Below are positions 1 to 10,522 of a DNA stretch of 64,000 nt, in pieces. The notes below the pieces were generated by a model. It did no database searches. It had not been told where the DNA came from and saw only the letters and a list, made by a program, of their open reading frames with translations. This DNA is from Setoptus koraiensis (Eukaryota > Arthropoda), in assembly GCA_048013815.1 (NCBI GenBank), contig CM106585.1, positions 19,964,001 through 20,028,000 on the forward strand. The letters run 5' to 3'. The position numbers and the translations under genes are program-made. Each line of letters starts with the position of its first letter. The first letter of the stretch is position 1.

Positions 1-1566
1 GGTCACTGCATATATAGAGAGTGCTCACGGCGGGCCGATAGCGCTGAGTGCGCCCAGTGCGCACAATGCCGGTGATGCGGCCGTGTTGACGTTCACTGCG
101 GCTCTGGCCGCAACGCTGGCGATGCTGGCGCCGCGGTCATCGGTCAGCGACCGGTGAATGGAGAGTTTGTTCACCTGTGCGTTGCGCAACAAGCAGCGCC
201 CAGCGGCGACCCGGCGCAGCGAGGTGAGAGACACCGCAGACAGGCCGCTGTTGGCCGCTGTCGAGCCACCGGCTGGCCAGCCAGCGAGACTCTTGAACTC
301 TCGCGAGTCGCGAGTGGCCACTCGCGACGGACATATCATACATATTACGTAATGTGTGGTTGCAGTGCGCCGCTGAGCTTTCCATTTGGCGGCCGTCGGC
401 GTGTCCAGTGCGGCGGCGGCGGCGGCCAGAATGAACTCTGTTGTGTGATGATTGGCCATTTGTTCGTCGTTGGCGCGTCGCGCTCACAAGCTCGTCGGCT
501 CGCCGGCAACAGGTGGGACGGCGGCGCAACAAGTGAGACAACGACAGCGGCAAGCGAGACAGCAACAAGTGAGACAACGACACCGCAGACAAGCGAAATG
601 GCGAGTCATTGTCCTGCGCCGGAGACAACAATTACTCTCGTTACGAGAGTCTCGTTGCTGTCTCGTCGCAAATCGTTCCAAGACTCGCCCCAGTGGATTG
701 CGCAGGCGCGGCTTGCACGCCCAGTTCGGACGCAAATTGGCCGCAAATTGCGCAACGTCCGGTCGAGGCCGGCGCGACGAGCGAGCCTCCGCCCGCGCAC
801 TTGCGCGTGCGGCGGAGGCGACCAGCGCTGCGCAAGTGCCCACGATTGCGCAATTCGTCAACGATTTGTCAAATATTGCCCGCGAGCGGCAACTGTGACA
901 ACCGTCGCGACGACTGCCGACGATTGTTGCGCGTTTTGCACCGTTTACGCAACAGGACAGACTGCGCATTTTGGGCCGGTTACGCGACAGACTGCGCGTT
1001 TTGCGCTGCTTGGCGAGAGTGGCGCCGACGCAGCGCAGCGACAGCAGCGCCCGCGAGGGCGCAAAGGGTTGTGACTGACAATTGTGACGTTATTCTCGTC
1101 ACAATTGTGCGACAATTGTGACTGCTGTCAATGTATCGCTGCTGCAAATGTGCGCCAATTTCTGGCCATGGATCTATCGCGATCCAAGCGCCTGATAGAC
1201 AGATAACGAGCGCTGGCATTTGTCGAGCACTTTCGTTGGCCGCTTGTGTCCTATCGATGCGCCGATGGCGCCGATATCGACATTGGCTGGCATTCATTGG
1301 CATTGGAGCCGTCGCCGAGACCCGAGACTGTCAAATTGTGGAAAATTGTCAAAGGTCTGTTGGTCGTTTGATTTGTTTTGCAGCGATTTGTTTGTAAATA
1401 TAGTTTATATAGATAGTGGCAACTGCAGCGCAAATGGCAGCGCCGCGTGCGCAGCCAGTTCATGAGACAATCAATGGCGAATATAAACAACAACAACAAA
1501 CATCAAGTGGCTGGCGAGCATCATATGACCATTACATCACACAATGTCGCTGCTGATGTGACAGTG

Positions 1567-1625
1567 TGTCACTGGCTGTCACTGGCTGTCACTGGCTGTC
1601 ACTGGCTGTCACTGGCTGTCACTGA
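1567..1625. repeat. 10-bp tandem repeat (CTGTCACTGG)
   Basis: About six head-to-tail copies of CTGTCACTGG, nearly identical. Confidence 0.9.
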
Positions 1626-2249
1626 TTGGCTGCCATGGGCTGCCTCGGGCTGGCAACAAACAAACGACAATCAGCCAACAGACAGCATTAACACCCACGC
1701 CAAATGTACACATTGTCAAGGAACAATGTCAACCTTGTTAGGCCGCTAGCAACAATTACACAATTTTCAATCAGCCAGCCATTCAAAATATCAACAGCGA
1801 GTCGATTGTCACACACACACTGATAACATCTAAATCTGATGACAACTTGTTAGCCTAATTAGAGCCATATCACTTTCGCTGGCGCTCAATCAATGTTGTG
1901 CCACTCATCGACGCTCTATGCACAACAACCGCATAGATTGATCTGGATTAGATGGCGTTGTGCCGCCGCCGCCGCCGATGCTATCTCGATATCTGTCACG
2001 ATATCTCGTATCGCCGCTATCGCGCCTATCAGATGATTTGCGAGCGCGGCGCCGGTCTCGCTATCGGCGTCTGCTCGCCGCAATCGCTGCTGCCAAATCG
2101 CTGCCGCCAAATCGCTGCCGCCGGATCGCTAGCGGCGCACGGCCATCGATACTGGGATATCCGACGGATCGGCGGCTGGATATCCGACGGATCGACGTCT
2201 GGATATCCGGCGAATGGCCGTCGGAACGCGTCGCCGGGCCGACAAACTC

Positions 2250-2276
2250 TCGCTCTCTCTCTCTCTCTCTCTCTCG
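2250..2276. repeat. CT dinucleotide repeat
   Basis: An almost pure CT run interrupted by CG at both ends. Confidence 0.85.
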
Positions 2277-2420
2277 CTATCTCTCGCCGACTTTGACAAT
2301 GCTCGCTGTGCACTGTGCGCCGCGCACTGTGCGCACTTCGGCGGCGCTCAGGCGGCGCTCAAGCGGCGCACGAACGCGCCAAACCGGTTTTGCAGCAGCA
2401 AAGTTTTGCGCCGCGCACGG

Positions 2421-2530
2421 CCGACAGCAACCGACAGCAACAACCGACAACAACCACCGACAACAACAACCGACAACAACAACCGACAACAACCACCGAC
2501 AACAACAACCGACGGCAACCACCGACGGCA
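2421..2530. repeat. CAACCGACAA-type low-complexity tandem repeat
   Basis: Alternating CCGACAACAA and CCACCGACAACAA units of 10-13 bp. The repeat is irregular, with a purine-poor strand. Confidence 0.85.
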
Positions 2531-3827
2531 ATCACCATCGATGCCCATTCACCCTTGCGCCGGCACACAAATAGACGGACGCAAATAGCAAGCAAACGCA
2601 GCCAGACACAAATAGACGCCAACAGGTGAGCTCGGCAGCGCAAGTTACGTAACTTGGCCGCGCTGTGCGCCCCCAAATACTTTTCTGGCCTTTCGGCCGG
2701 CCGCTTCTTTCCCCCGCTTGGCTGGCTTCACTTGGATTCTCTCGTTTCGCTGGCATTCGTTCGGCTTGCTCGGCTTGTTCGGCTTGTTCGGCTTTCTCGC
2801 CAGCAGTGATTGCACCGATGACTTAGTGCGGAACAGGAACAGGCGTGCTTCGCTGAGCATCGTCGGAATCAACAACAACAGCAACAACCACAACAACAGC
2901 GGCTTGTCCTGTCTAGTGGCCCGGCCAACAACGAGCCAGCATCAGCGAGCGCGCTCGCAGCGAGAGAGAGATGTGAAAGTTTCAATGCTCTTTGCTCTTC
3001 CTTGTGAGGTCAAGTTCATTGGCCTTTCTCTCAGTTTGAAGTCATCGTCGTTCGCCACTCGCCAGCGTCTTGCCCGATAATTGAGCGCAAGTCATCTCGC
3101 CAGGGCAAGTGGGTCTGGCCGGCTCGCTCTTGCTCGCTGTCTGGCTCGCCGTCTGGCTATCGGGCCGCGAATTATCGGGCCGCGCGTTATCCGGCCGCGC
3201 GACGGGGACCCGGCCCAACGGGCGCAGTGGGCACAAGTTGGCGCCACTTCCGGGCCGCGCCACAATTATCGCATTTGCAGCCTTTTCACTGTGTACCGCG
3301 CCGTGGTGCCGTGTTGCTGTGGGCGCTGCCCGGTGCCGCAACTGGCGATGAAAGTCAGTGACGTCGCCAGTTGTGCGCCAGTTGTTGATTTGTTCGTTTG
3401 AGTCAAACCAACAAATCAACAGGCTGCAGGAAGAGTGAGCGTAGCATTCATCGAGACACCCGAGCTTCTGGATGCACCCTCGGGCTGATGCGAGCGCCCC
3501 TCGCGTCCTGCCCCGGAACTGCACCGGCCACAGGCTCTGCGCTAGAATTGCGCCGATTGCACCAACTAGAATTGCACCGTCGAGAGGGGCCCCCGCAGCA
3601 CATTGGCGAGCTTAGATGGCGCATTGAGCACACTGTCACTGGCCTTGCCAAAATTTTGGCCAAGCGCACAGGTGAGCGCTCAGCTGTGCGCGGTGTCGGC
3701 CGACAGTTGTCAAACGATCAACAACTATCGATCGGTGCACAGGGGTCACGGTGGTGTTTTCATTGATTGTCGGCTCTGGCGGCGCTTTCATCGCGCCGGC
3801 TGTGTCATCGCGCGCACTTGCCACTTG

Positions 3828-3867
3828 CAACAATATGCCAGTACATTGCTGCACTGGCATATTGTTG
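3828..3867. repeat. Perfect hairpin, 15-bp arms
   Basis: The left arm CAACAATATGCCAGT (3828-3842) is the exact reverse complement of ACTGGCATATTGTTG (3853-3867), with a 10-nt loop. It lies 30 bp before a second perfect hairpin. Confidence 0.85.
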
Positions 3868-3887
3868 TTGTGTGCACTGTGGACATA

Positions 3888-3896
3888 CTATAAATA
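3888..3896 (+). promoter_or_regulatory. TATA-like box CTATAAATA
   Basis: A consensus-like TATAAATA lies between two perfect hairpins, about 0.78 kb before the first in-frame ATG of the Blimp-1 reading frame. No initiator was clearly seen. It could serve an alternative promoter or be chance. Confidence 0.25.
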
Positions 3897-3897
3897 A

Positions 3898-3940
3898 GTC
3901 CAGCGCTCACCTGTGTGTCCAGCACAGGTGAGCGCTGGAC
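3898..3940. repeat. Perfect hairpin, 18-bp arms
   Basis: The left arm GTCCAGCGCTCACCTGTG (3898-3915) and right arm CACAGGTGAGCGCTGGAC (3923-3940) pair over all 18 bp around a 7-nt loop. The arms carry the TCACCTGT/ACAGGTGA octamer that recurs through the GC-rich compartment. Confidence 0.9.
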
Positions 3941-4391
3941 GGACGATTGCGCAACAGTGGCCGGTTGACCGCAGTGGCCGGCTGGGCGGCGGGGTATGGC
4001 TGCGCGGCCGTGGGGTACGGTTGTGAGTCGCGGGTTGAGTCGCTCTCTGTTGGCTCACAATGGCTGGCTGGTTGGTTTGTAGGCGCGCGCTTGTGGTGGC
4101 GTATGGCGTACTCACAAGTTGAGTCCTGTCAGCCAGCGCGACTCAGCTGACATGAGTCTCATATCATGAGACGCAATGGCTGACATGAGACGCGAGACTC
4201 ACCAGATGCTGACGCTGCGCTCGACTCAGCGTAAGCTGTGCCGAGCGTAAGCTGTGCCGAGCGTGCGCGCACGCCGCGTGAGTGGCGCGGGTAAATGGGT
4301 TTTATAAATGTGCGCGCCGTCGGCACACCATAAAACAGCGCACAGCGTCGCTGTGACAGCGAAGGGGCGGGCGGGGGGAAAGCGGCTCTCA

Positions 4392-4497
4392 AGTTCAAGT
4401 TCAAGTTCAAGTTTGAGCTGAGTCGGGCGCGCTGAGTCTGGGCTGAGTTCAAGTTCAAGTTGAGCCCGAGTTCAAGTTCAAGTTGAGCCTGAGTTCA
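4392..4497. repeat. AGTTCA direct-repeat array upstream of Blimp-1
   Basis: Eight AGTTCA hexamers at 4392, 4398, 4404, 4446, 4452, 4469, 4475 and 4492, several directly abutting (AAGTTCAAGTTCAAG). AGTTCA resembles a nuclear-receptor half-site, but the array may simply be a hexanucleotide microsatellite. Confidence 0.8.
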
Positions 4498-4671
4498 AGT
4501 TTGAGCTCGCGCTGGCACTAGCGATATCTGCAGCAATGGAGCGATATAGAAATAGCTGACAGAGAGTATAGAGTCTGCGGTGAAACTCCGCCGCTGACCG
4601 CCAGTCGCCGCAGCATCAATGCAAATAGCAGCCGAGCAACAAGTTTTGGCATCAGTCTTCGAACTGGCACC

Positions 4672-7600
4672 ATGGCGACAACAACAACAACAACATCGAC
4701 AACAGCAATTGCATCACCACCAACAGCAACACCGACAGCAACAACACCGACAACACCGACAACACCGACAACACCGACAACAGCAACAGCAGCGGCCGCA
4801 ATGGCGCTGCCACTGACAACAACAACATCGCCGACAACAACATCGCCAACAACAATGTCACCCACATCGCCGACGCCAGCAACAAAGTTACGCAACATGA
4901 TCATGAGCGGCGGCCCCCGCGGCGGAACTCTGGCGGCCAGCGGCGCAATTAGCGACCAAGACAGCAGCAGCATGTCGTCGCCCGAGAACGAATTTCGGTG
5001 CCTCAAGATAAAAATGTGCAAAGTGTTCAACTACAGAAAGTTGTCCGTGCCCGTGGGCCCCATCAGCCAGCTGCCCAGCCTGGCGTCGTCGATGGGCCCG
5101 TCGTCGTCGTCGTCGGCCTCGTCGACGTCGTCCACCTCGTCCACGTCGTCGTCGTCCACATCGTCGACGTCCGCTGGCCACCATTTAGCTACGGGCTACC
5201 AACATTTGGCACCGCAACTGACACAATTGACACATTTGACCAGTGGCGGCGGCGCCGGCGGCTACCCAACCGCGCTCAGCCAACGCCAGTTTAGCCGGCG
5301 ACACTCCACTACGCACCTCGAGTGTCACCACCATTCCTCGGACATATTGTCCTCATATTTTGACTATTACCGGGCCGCGCTTCCGCTCGATCTAACCACA
5401 ACAACCAGCAACAGCATCAGCAGCAGCAGCAACAAGTCGTCGTCGTCCACAAGCTCGCAATCGCCCACCTCGTCGCTGTCGTCGCTAGCAAGCGCAACAA
5501 CCAGCAACAACAACGGCAGCAGCAACAGCAACAACAACAACCATCACGCAATCACCAGCAACCACCACGCCGCTAGCTACCATCATCAGCTGCTAGCGGC
5601 CACCGGCCCGCTGTCCAGTGGCCGGCACTCGGCGTCGCTAGCAAGCTCGTCGTGCTCGTCGTCGTCTACGTCGTCGACGTCGCCCTCGTCGTCGGCCTCG
5701 TCGCTGCTGTCGTCGTCGCTGACGTCGCCCACCACCTCAACTACCACCACCACCTCTATGTCACCACCATCGTCCTCGCAGCAGCACCCGCAGCCGCACC
5801 AGCAGCCGCACCCGCAGCACCAGTCGGCCCACTTGCAGGCCCACCACAACCTGTTGTCGCTGGCCGCGGCCGCCGCCCACCACCAGCAACAACAGCAGCA
5901 CCAGCAACAACAGCAGCAGCACCACCAGCAACAGCACCACCAGCACCACCAGCAGCCCCAGTCGAGCCCGTCGTCGCTGGCGCAGCCCCTTCTGTTGCCC
6001 GGCCTGGTGTCGCCCTCGTCGACCAGCGGCAACCACAACGGCAACCACAACAACAACCACAGCGGTCTGAGTGGCATGAACGGGCACGGTAACAGGCTGC
6101 ACATGGCCCTGAGCCATCACATGAACCAACACTCCAACAACCTGACCAGTCAGCAGCAGCAGCAAAACAAGAGCAACAACCTAGTGACCACAACAACGTC
6201 CACCACGTCGCCTCTGGCCAAGTCAATGGTCAGCGGTGGCGCAACCAACGGCAACAACGGCAATCAGCACTTTCTCAATCTCAGTGTCCAGCAGCAACAA
6301 CAGCAACAGCACCAACAGCAGCAGCACCTGTCGCCCTCGCTGAGCTCGCACATTGACAATCATCATCACCATTTGCTAAGTCAGCAACAACAGCACAACA
6401 ACAGCAACAACAACACGGCCAGCTTGCTACAGCAAACCGGCGACAACAACAACAACGGCGCAAATGCGACAACAACAACCGCCAACAACCAACAACCGAT
6501 CAACGCCGGCCTACACGACGCCACAAACAGATTGAACAATCAGGCCAATCACAACATTGGCGCACACGCGCAACATTCGCCCCTTCATTTGAGCGCCGCG
6601 CACCATCATCATCATCATCACAATCATCATCTGAATTTGAATCACAAACATCCGGCCTCGTCTCTGGCAAGCTCGTCGTCGTCGTCATCGTCGTCGTCGT
6701 CCTCTTCGTCGTCTACGAGCTCTACGTCGCCCTCGTCGTCGGCACTGCCCCATCATCATCATCAACAGTCTAGCCCGGCAAGCCAAACGTCGCCTAGTGG
6801 CGCTAGCAGCCACAGCGGCCATGGCGGCCGATTGTCGCCCTCGCTCATGCAAGAGCAGGGCTCGCCGGGCGGCGGCGCTCGCGGCTACCGGTCGCTGCCG
6901 TACCCGCTGAAGAAGAAGGACGGCAAAATGCATTACGAGTGCAATATCTGCTTGAAGACATTCGGTCAGCTGTCCAACCTAAAGGTGCACCTGAGGACGC
7001 ACACAGGTGAGTACTGACTGATTAACTGATCTAGTTGATTAGCTCTTTGATTGGTCAATTTTGGTCGATTTCGATCAATTTTCGGTCAATTTTCGGTCAA
7101 TTTTCGGTCAATTTTTGGTCAATTTTTGATCAATTTTTGATCAATTGTCCATTGAGTGTCACTCGTTTACTAGTGTCTAACGCCATATTTGCACATCTTT
7201 CCTCATTTGCATATTTGCCATTTGCGTATCTTTGCTCATTTGCATATCTGCGCATATTTCCATATTTCGACACGTGAGCAGGCGAGCGACCGTTCCATTG
7301 TGATATATGCACCAAGAGTTTCACGCAATTGGCGCACCTGCAAAAGCATCATCTAGTTCACACTGGCGAGAAGCCCCATCAGTGCGACGTCTGCAATAAA
7401 CGATTCAGTTCCACCAGCAACCTGAAGACGCATCTCAGACTGCATTCCGGTACGTAACTCAATTAGCTCAATTAGCACTCGATTAATTAATTATCCGATA
7501 ATTATCGGATGCTCGATCGAAGGCCCGTCAGCTGGCCAAAGGTCAGTTGGCGCCGCTCGCAATCGCAATCAATTAATCAATCAGTCATAAATACTAACAG

Positions 7601-9459
7601 ATGAACTCGCGTCTCCGTTTCTGTCTCGCCACATCGCGCACAACGCATTGTGCGAATCCGCTGTATGCCGCCGGACACCAATTAACAACAATCGAAACTT
7701 CTTATTAGGTCAGAAGCCATACGTTTGCGATCTTTGCCCGGCAAAATTCACTCAATTTGTACACCTCAAGCTGCATAAGCGATTGCACACAAACGAGCGA
7801 CCGTACACGTGCAAGAGTTGCCACAAGAAATACATTAGTGCTAGCGGTTTGCGTACCCATTGGAAAACGACCACTTGTCGGCCCAATAGGCGCACCTTGT
7901 TGAGTCGCAAGCGGCGCAGATTGCGCCTCCAACGACGACAATTGCGCCTCCAGCAGCAACAGCAGCAGCAACAGCAACAATCGCTCAAACAAGCGGTTGG
8001 TGACCGCTCGACCGGAAGTGCGGACCAAATGGACGATCTCAGCCAAGTATTGTGTCGTCGTTTGAGCGAAACAGGCACAGCAACAAACAGTGGAGCAGCG
8101 GACACAACAACAAACAAGTTGGGCTCTGCAACGGCGGCCGTCAAGCTGGACTCCTCAAGCGTTGATTTGCGCCATTTAGCGGATCAGCACGAGCAGCACG
8201 AAAACAGCAGGCAACTGCGTGATTTGCATAATTTGGACCATCGTGTCGATGATGTGGACAATGACGACGACGACGACGACGATCTCGACGCCGATCTCGA
8301 CGACGACGAGCTGCTGTTGGACGATCTGGACGACGATGACGACGACGATCTTCTGGGTCTGGAGGAGGACGATCTCGATTTGGACGACATCGACAGGCAC
8401 AGCGAGAGCGAAAATCATCATCTCATCGACGAGAACGGCTTCGAAATAGAGGACGTTGGCGAGCTAGATTCGAGCCACAACAACGGCGACAGCGGCCAAC
8501 TGTTGCTGCCAACTGCAACCACCGCCAACAGCCAGACCAAATTGAGACGATTGTCGGCGCCACCGGGCCAGCAGCACATGCCACTGGCCTCAACTAACGG
8601 CCTCAAGACCAGTGTAACAATGATGACAAACGGAAATGGCAACAACAACAGCAACAAACAACAGATAACTGTAGACACAAATCTCGGCAACAACAACAGC
8701 GGCAGCAACAACAACAACAACAACAAGTCGCCAGTGGCCAAGAAGTCGCCAGTTAAAAGTAGACGCTTTGGAGTGGTTGATATGAAGTGCATGGTGGCGC
8801 CATCTCTCGCCGCCCAGCAGCAAGCAGAGAATTTAATCATGATGTCGCCAGCCAACAACAATTCCAATCCATTAGGTGGCAATAATACGTTAGGCAATAA
8901 TCCTTCATTGGGCAACAACAGTCGGCCCCCGTCGTCACTGGCAAGTGCAATCAACAACCAACAACAAACTAACGGTATCAGCCAGCAGGCGGCGGCGGCC
9001 AAACAACGATCTCTGTCGTGCCAGATGGGCCCAAATGGTATGCAAATACAACTGCAGCAGCAACAGCAGCAACAACAAGCCGAGAACTTGATTATGATGT
9101 CACCAAACAACAACAACAACAGCAGCAGCAGACCTCCGTCGTCGTCGAGCTTGATGAGTCCGCTGACAAACGGTGCCAGTGCCAATCAGCAGGCAGCGGC
9201 CGCAGCAGCCGCCAAACAACGATCTCTGTCGTGTCAAATGGCCCCAATCAATCTGCAGTTGCAGCAGCAGCAGACTAACGGCGGACAGCAGCAACAGATT
9301 GACAGTTATCATCATCATCACTTGAATCACCTCAATCACATGACCAATCATCACCATCATCACCATCTCAATCTGAACCCATTGAACTATCATCACCATG
9401 CGCCGCCATCGTCGACCTCGTCGCCGCTGGCCGCTCATTTGCAATTAATAATCAAGTGA
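4672..9459 (+). CDS. Blimp-1: Blimp-1/PRDM1 zinc-finger transcriptional repressor (PR domain outside window)
   Basis: Sequence-specific nuclear repressor of the PRDM1 family. Three exons are supported: 4672-7006, 7282-7449 and 7709-9459. Their GT/AG sites keep a single frame of 1417 codons plus stop. Exon 1 encodes a long Q/H/S/T/N-rich linker and then [16 protein letters not shown], the PRDM1 signature before finger 1. The five fingers start YECNIC, FHCDIC, HQCDVC, YVCDLC and YTCKSC; the fifth is C2HC (HWKTTTC), as in the family. Exon 3 adds an Asp-rich acidic block and poly-Q/N/H tracts. No PR/SET domain is present. The frame remains open upstream to 4522, just after an in-frame TAG, and an acceptor-like CTGCAG lies at 4528-4533, so 4672 may not be the true start and PR exons probably lie left of the window. 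The family is known for ecdysone-linked roles in flies. Identity is very secure; the 5' end is not. Confidence 0.93.
7007..7281 (+). other. Blimp-1 intron with 11-bp tandem repeat
   Basis: A phase-1 intron within the finger 1-finger 2 linker codon for Gly (ACACAG/GTGAGT donor, GAGCAG/GCGAG acceptor). It contains a decaying tandem array of TCAATTTTCGG/TCAATTTTTGG units at about 7050-7147. Confidence 0.85.
7450..7708 (+). other. Blimp-1 second intron
   Basis: A phase-1 intron between the His of finger 3 and the QKPYVC of finger 4. Donor TTCCG/GTACGT, acceptor TTATTAG/GTCAG. Nothing else was recognised inside. Confidence 0.85.
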
Positions 9460-9960
9460 TCAATTAGCGACCAATAATTATAATTTGTTGACTCGTTGTT
9501 ACGTGCTAGAGGCAACAAAGTCAGACAACAAACAACGCGCAAATGCTACGTTATGTAATCTAATGTGTATAAATTGTGTCTACGTGTATGTATTTGTACT
9601 GTACAAATTGTACAAGAGTGTGAGTGTTAGGATAGTACTCGACAACAGCAGCAACAATAATGACAAACAAAGCAACTGTTTGAATCAACTGTGAGAAATT
9701 AACAATCAATCACAATTAGAGTTGGAGAGTCAGTTGAACTCGACACTCAATTGCAACCAAAACGCAATCATGTCGATGCTATCCGTTATATATAGTTGCA
9801 ACTAAATCTACTTAATTTAATTAACATAAACTAATGTTTGTAGATACGGCTATTTATTATTATTACTATTATCGCACATGGATTTATTTATTGACATTGC
9901 AACAAACGATCAAGAGAAAGAGTAAAGAAATAAAGATCTATCAACAAACTTTTTTCAATG
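9460..9960 (+). other. Blimp-1 3' UTR with poly(A) signal
   Basis: AT-rich sequence follows the stop. An AATAAA at 9929-9934 is followed by a T-rich run around 10000, suggesting cleavage near 9.95 kb. It includes one GTTATGTAAT motif at 9550-9559. Confidence 0.6.
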
Positions 9961-10162
9961 ATTCACCTGTCTTGTCACTCACTATCTTATTTGTTTGGTT
10001 TTCTTTTTTTTTTGTGAAATTTGAATTCAATGGGAAAAGTACAAGATATCTTGTAATGGTAACTGCTGGTGTTCTGCATAGCCAACTAGCGCTGCCTATC
10101 GGGGTGATATAGGAATACCAGTTTGGAACCGTACTCTTTACAGGCTGCAATTTAATCTTTCT

Positions 10163-10212
10163 CAGAGATAATATGTGAGTGCATCACTTGAAGTGCTCAC
10201 ATATTCTCTCTG
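10163..10212. repeat. Near-perfect hairpin, 17-bp arms
   Basis: CAGAGATAATATGTGAG (10163-10179) pairs with CTCACATATTCTCTCTG (10196-10212) at 16 of 17 positions. The 16-nt loop itself contains the palindrome CACTTGAAGTG. It lies about 55 bp before the ATG of the small secreted ORF. Confidence 0.8.
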
Positions 10213-10267
10213 GGATAATCAAAGTCGAACGACAGTTAAAGTCAGCATAGCCAACAACATTTTCATC

Positions 10268-10522
10268 ATGTCTAAATTATTGTCGAGCATTGTCTTGTTA
10301 GCCGTATCAGTGATGGTGACCATTAACCTATCGGAACATCAAGTGTCGTGTCAGAGCAAGTTTCCCCCAACCAGAGGCCGCCGCTCAGCACCAATAGAGA
10401 TACCAGAAATAGACGTTCCAGGCGGAACTGAAAGCATATTCTTCTTTGTGAGATACAGAAAGTGCTGCGACAAGGATCCGCTGACGCACTCTTCGACGCT
10501 GTTGAACCATTCGCCAAAATGA
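10268..10522 (+). CDS. Possible small secreted protein; same frame continues past UGA to 10846
   Basis: I do not recognise a family. The 84-aa product begins MSKLLSSIVLLAVSVMVTIN, a plausible signal peptide, followed by a dibasic stretch (RGRRSAP) and a CC pair (RYRKCCDK). The ORF also reads 31 codons further upstream to 10175, but the signal-like start at 10268 (CATCATG) is preferred. The frame stops at TGA (10520-10522) and then stays open for another 108 codons to TAG at 10846, with further Cys residues (CMCKKW). Possible explanations are a pseudogene, programmed readthrough, a missed intron, a sequencing error, or chance. Opposite-strand frames are also open in places, which lowers certainty. 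Confidence 0.35.
   Translation: MSKLLSSIVLLAVSVMVTINLSEHQVSCQSKFPPTRGRRSAPIEIPEIDVPGGTESIFFFVRYRKCCDKDPLTHSSTLLNHSPK

Larger units (their letters stand above)
1..4521. other. GC-rich non-coding flank (5' region or intron of Blimp-1)
   Basis: I see no convincing gene here. Long open frames exist on both strands, but they are Arg/Ala/Ser-rich, overlap one another and contain no recognisable domain, as expected where GC-rich DNA has few stops. The stretch holds tandem repeats, two perfect hairpins near 3.8-3.9 kb, and seven TTRCGYAA palindromes (starts 182, 345, 748, 846, 945, 2645 and 3947). A 16-bp perfect palindrome with a TTACGTAA core lies at 2641-2656, and an inverted repeat with 12-bp arms (7-bp spacer) at 1078-1108. 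It is probably upstream or intronic DNA of the Blimp-1 gene that follows. Confidence 0.6.

Noticed and set aside
154-1121. ORFs of up to 306 codons on both strands in the GC-rich left flank
   Set aside because: Low-complexity Arg/Ala/Ser products, open in several frames at once because stops are rare in GC-rich DNA; no domain or start context.
5586-6226. Cys/Trp- or Val-rich minus-strand frames across Blimp-1 exon 1
   Set aside because: Translations of CAG/CCA repeats on the opposite strand; the plus frame leads into canonical zinc fingers.
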